Shown one piece after another: positions 60,801-64,000 of a stretch of DNA of 64,000 nucleotides. Position 1 is the stretch's first letter. Each line of letters begins with the position of its first letter. Source of the DNA: Parus major (Eukaryota > Chordata > Aves > Passeriformes > Paridae); assembly GCF_001522545.3 (NCBI RefSeq), contig NC_031799.1, positions 41,280,001 through 41,344,000 on the forward strand, in the 5' to 3' direction. The position numbers and the translations under genes were made by a program. A model generated the notes under the pieces. The model worked only from the letters and a program-made list of their open reading frames with translations, had not been told where the DNA came from and ran no database searches.

Positions 60801-62618
60801 CACTGATTTTAAATTATGAACTTTATTTTACATTGCTAAAATGGTGTATTCGATATAAGTTTAAATAAAGGATCTAATTAGATTGTTGAAAAAGCTGAAA
60901 AGTAGTAGCATGATGGAGAGAAAAATAAGAAAAAAGGTGGAGTCAAGAAACAGCTGTGAGAGTGTAAAGACGTTTCTACATCTGGCTGCACAGGTGACAC
61001 ACCCTGCCCAAACCAAGCCTTGCTTAGGCCAAGCATGCATACACAAACTTCACTGGTTCTGTTTGGCCTACAGCAAACTTGCAATGTAATTGATATCTGT
61101 ACAGAGGAGCTCCGAGTGTACACAGCCTCTTCAGCTGAGCGTGCTTTCTGCAAACCTAACCACCTGGCTGGTGAGCAATATCCTAGAGCCAGTTTCAGTG
61201 GGAGGACACCAATGTAGGGGCGTGCATGATTCAGGAACCCCCTGCAATGACAAACTGCCATTTTTACACACTGCTGTTTCAACTCTAGTGGGGGAAAGCA
61301 CCGTGAGATGACAGAGATTAGGTTTGAAACTTGAAAAATATTTGTATAAAGTTATGTTTTGTGATAGCCCAATATCACAACATACCAGACACAGTGTATT
61401 CTCCCACCTTGTAACAAGGGACATGCTAGCAGTTTTGACCTTCACACCACAAGCTGCTTAATATTTCTAGATGTCTGTGTGTCTTAAATATAACCATATT
61501 GCTGATGGTGATTTTTTGGACCACGTGGTATTAGTATTAGTTCTGCAGCTAGATTAGATGCAAAGAGATGTTGAAGCTGCTTAACATAGTGACAGCTGAG
61601 CAAGTAACTCCTACTCTCCTCTTTAGACCAAACAAAAGCTTCAAGTAGTCTTGCAAGTTCTCTAGTTTTAAGCACATATAAAGTAAAGCCCTCAGAAATT
61701 ACTTCAAAACAGAGGTAAATTTAAGGAAATAAATTGGATTTTCTTTTACCACTTTCTGTGTTCATAAAAATAAAATTGCCTTAATATGAACAGCAGGGAG
61801 AAAATAAGCAGTGAAAGAACATCACCATTAAAGCACTCATCGTGAAGCTGACAAATGTATTTCCATAGTATTATTTGAGTTCCAAAGATAGCTCTGGAAA
61901 AGGAGGTCAGCCTGGAATTGGGGCATTAAAAAAATGTTGGCTAAAGACAGGAAAGGTCATGACTGTTTGCACAGTGCTCTACTTTCTCCATTAAAAAAAA
62001 CCCACCAACAATGAAAAACAGTTAAGGAGAGATGATGATTCAGTGCTGGAGGAAAAAAAAAGCAACGTGTGTGATTGGTGAGCACACTCGCCCCATCTAT
62101 GAAATCATCTACATGCGTGGCTAGATGAACATCTGCTGCATAAAGTCAGCACTGGTTTCAGTATGCCACAAAACAATTTGGCTTTTGCTTATTTTCTGAG
62201 GAATGGTACAGGAAGAATATATACTATACCCGAGTAGCTAATAATGAAGCATTTAATAATGACATCAGTGAGCAAGCAATGCTAATAAAATTCAGCATCT
62301 TTGTCTCAAATGTGTTGTTAATCCAACATGATTCAGAAATGGATGAACGGGGGTGGGAAAGTAATCAAGCATACTTGTTTATGTTATTTCCTCTATTCTT
62401 TATCAAGAAAACTAAATGCCAGCATGTGATCAGCTCTGATTCCAGCACACAGTCGTTTGCAATGAGTGTTTTAATGGACTGCTAGAGCTGATGGCAGAAA
62501 TGAGAAAGATCATACCATAAATTCCACATATACATACAATATAAATCTGGCCTGTATTTATCAGTGATTAAGTATGACAGGGAGTAGTAGCCTATCCAGG
62601 AAATTCCATATGCTATGT

Positions 62619-62690
62619 GGGCCAGATCCTCAGCTGGTACAAACCAGTTTAGCACCAGTGAAGTACTAGCAGTACAGTAGGGACGATTGT
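62619..62690. repeat. Possible ancient archosaur MITE remnant
   Basis: 'gggccagatcctcagctggt' followed by a drifted 'acaaaccagtttagcacc' closely resembles the start of an old inverted-repeat element widespread in turtles, crocodiles and birds ('cagatcctcagctggtgtaa'). A weaker relative is at 39459 ('ccagaccttcagctgac'). Confidence 0.45.
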
Positions 62691-64000
62691 AGCTGCCAAG
62701 TTTGATGCTGCACCATGTGTGATATTCTATGCCAATTATTTAACAAGCTTATTAGGTATTTGCATCTAATTTGCATATAACCAACTTCCTTTTTTGAAAG
62801 CCTACACTCTAGTACTGTGGGGGTGGAAAGCAGCCTTGCTGTACAAAATCCTCAGCTTAACTACCGAGCGTGTAAAAACTGGTGGAGGTTTTTATAGCCA
62901 CTCATGTCCTGTAGTTCCTTACCTATGACTGACAAACTTATACTGCATCTTCTAGGAACTAAAAACTGCGACAAGCAATTTGTGTCTAGGGACTGCCACT
63001 GAGAGTCTTGGTCTCTCAAATCATGCCCCAAAATCCCCAAAACCCTTAGAGCAGCCGCAAAACATCAATTACATGGGAACAGGTCTAACTCTACAGATCC
63101 AGCTGAGATTTGTGCTGGTAAACTTCAGCCAAAAGATTATAATCAGCCATGCTCCCAGGTATTTAGTCTTCTAATAGAATGTTAGTAACTTTCAGAAGAG
63201 AGTTACTAGGGGTGCTTGGGAAGTTACCTTTGTGAAAGCGATGGCCAAGATTTGGTAGCCACCAGAAGGCAGGCATACAGTATTTCAGTTGCCCTACCCC
63301 ACCCAGTTCCTAAAAAGTCAGCTCTCATCAACTCACTATTAGTAGACTGCACAGGCAAATTCACTTCTGTAATGCAATATTTACATCAGAGGAGTGTGTG
63401 GCAGGATGCTGATATTTACACATTTTTTTTGGATGTGGCTTTGGAATGGCAAACCAGGAAGGCATTGCATAGTCCTCTTGTATTCTTTCTGCAGAGGAAA
63501 GGGTGGAGAAAGTCATGCCACTCTCTGGTGGAGAACGGCCTTCTGAGTGCAACAGCGTTTGGGAGTGCAAAACCTGGATTTCAGGATTTTTTGGGTTCTT
63601 TCCTTACTCCCAGAGTAGATTGTAAGTAGTCAAGAGTTAGAGATGCTTTGAGGTTTGGGTTGACTGCAAGAAACTAAGTTCAGGGCAACTCTCTTCAATC
63701 CATAGATTTCATCACTTGAAGAGATCATGAAGTTTAAAATGGAACCTTTTGAAAAGCTATGCATTAGCCAACCTGCTGAAGGGTAAAGAAATGTCCTGCA
63801 CCATGAGCTTCTGAAAGGCAGCATCACAAAGCAGGGGAGAATGAAGCCTAGAATGCTTGGGAAATAACTTTTTAAACCCCTCTGTATTCTAACTGTAAAA
63901 TAGATGAACAGCTGTTGGTTTTCTGTTTTGGAGCAGGACCCACTGATTGGCAAGATCATTAAGTGCCCAGGAACAAAAGAAGCTGCCTTAAAAAGTTGTG

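Larger units (their letters stand above)
56301..64000. other. Intergenic stretch, no gene seen
   Basis: AT-rich, with only short ORFs. The longest, 63216-63629 (137 codons, +) and 60878-61282 (-), show no recognisable domain. A simple A/AAT-rich run lies at 57735-57800. A weak ancient-repeat match is at about 62619. Confidence 0.55.

Noticed and set aside
63216..63629. 137-codon + strand ORF
   Set aside because: Unrecognised and without supporting signals; judged a chance ORF.
1..64000. CRISPR arrays, operons or bacterial-type systems
   Set aside because: No direct-repeat arrays or dense coding occur; the window is plainly vertebrate nuclear DNA.

Overview
This 64 kb window looks like a bird genome, most likely a songbird (passerine). 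It is AT-rich vertebrate DNA with a CpG-island promoter. It carries several chicken-repeat-1 (CR1) LINE fragments, LTRs of types I recognise from passerine endogenous retroviruses, a bird-type TOPORS-like RING-finger gene, and an intact NFIL3 gene. NFIL3 lies on chromosome Z in chicken, so Z linkage is likely but is not shown by the sequence.

Layout. 1-0.57 kb: CR1 3' end. 0.57-20.9 kb: mostly non-coding AT-rich DNA with two LTR-type elements (4.95-5.62 kb and about 7.45-7.60 kb), a G-run and a small CR1 tail (14.5 kb). 20.99-26.8 kb: a repeat-rich island of three CR1 fragments, all on the + strand, surrounding an intact intron-less ORF for a TOPORS-like E3 ubiquitin ligase (24.8-25.7 kb) with its own poly(A) signal. 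26.8-31.3 kb: no gene seen. 31.35-44 kb: NFIL3 on the - strand. Its coding sequence lies in one exon (31664-33037), followed upstream by one or two 5'UTR segments, an intron of about 8.7-10.5 kb, and a CpG island (about 41.9-44.7 kb) with two candidate first-exon splice donors. Two assembly gaps interrupt the island. 44.7-64 kb: upstream intergenic DNA with two well-bounded solo LTRs (50.3-51.4 kb and 55.7-56.3 kb), an A/CA-rich tract and scattered decayed repeats; no convincing gene.

Biology. NFIL3 (E4BP4) is a bZIP transcriptional repressor that acts on D-box sites (TTAYGTAA) in circadian and immune regulation. A perfect D-box palindrome lies about 33 bp inside the intron from the proximal first-exon donor. 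Further D-box or C/EBP-like octamers lie in the CpG island, which suggests, but does not prove, feedback by NFIL3 and its PAR-bZIP antagonists. A short upstream ORF that overlaps the NFIL3 start codon would form if a predicted 84-nt intron is spliced.

I did not find an unmistakably new system. The best leads are the D-box cluster with paired first exons, the overlapping uORF, the CR1-flanked TOPORS-like gene, and a dense TTCnnGAA array upstream of NFIL3.
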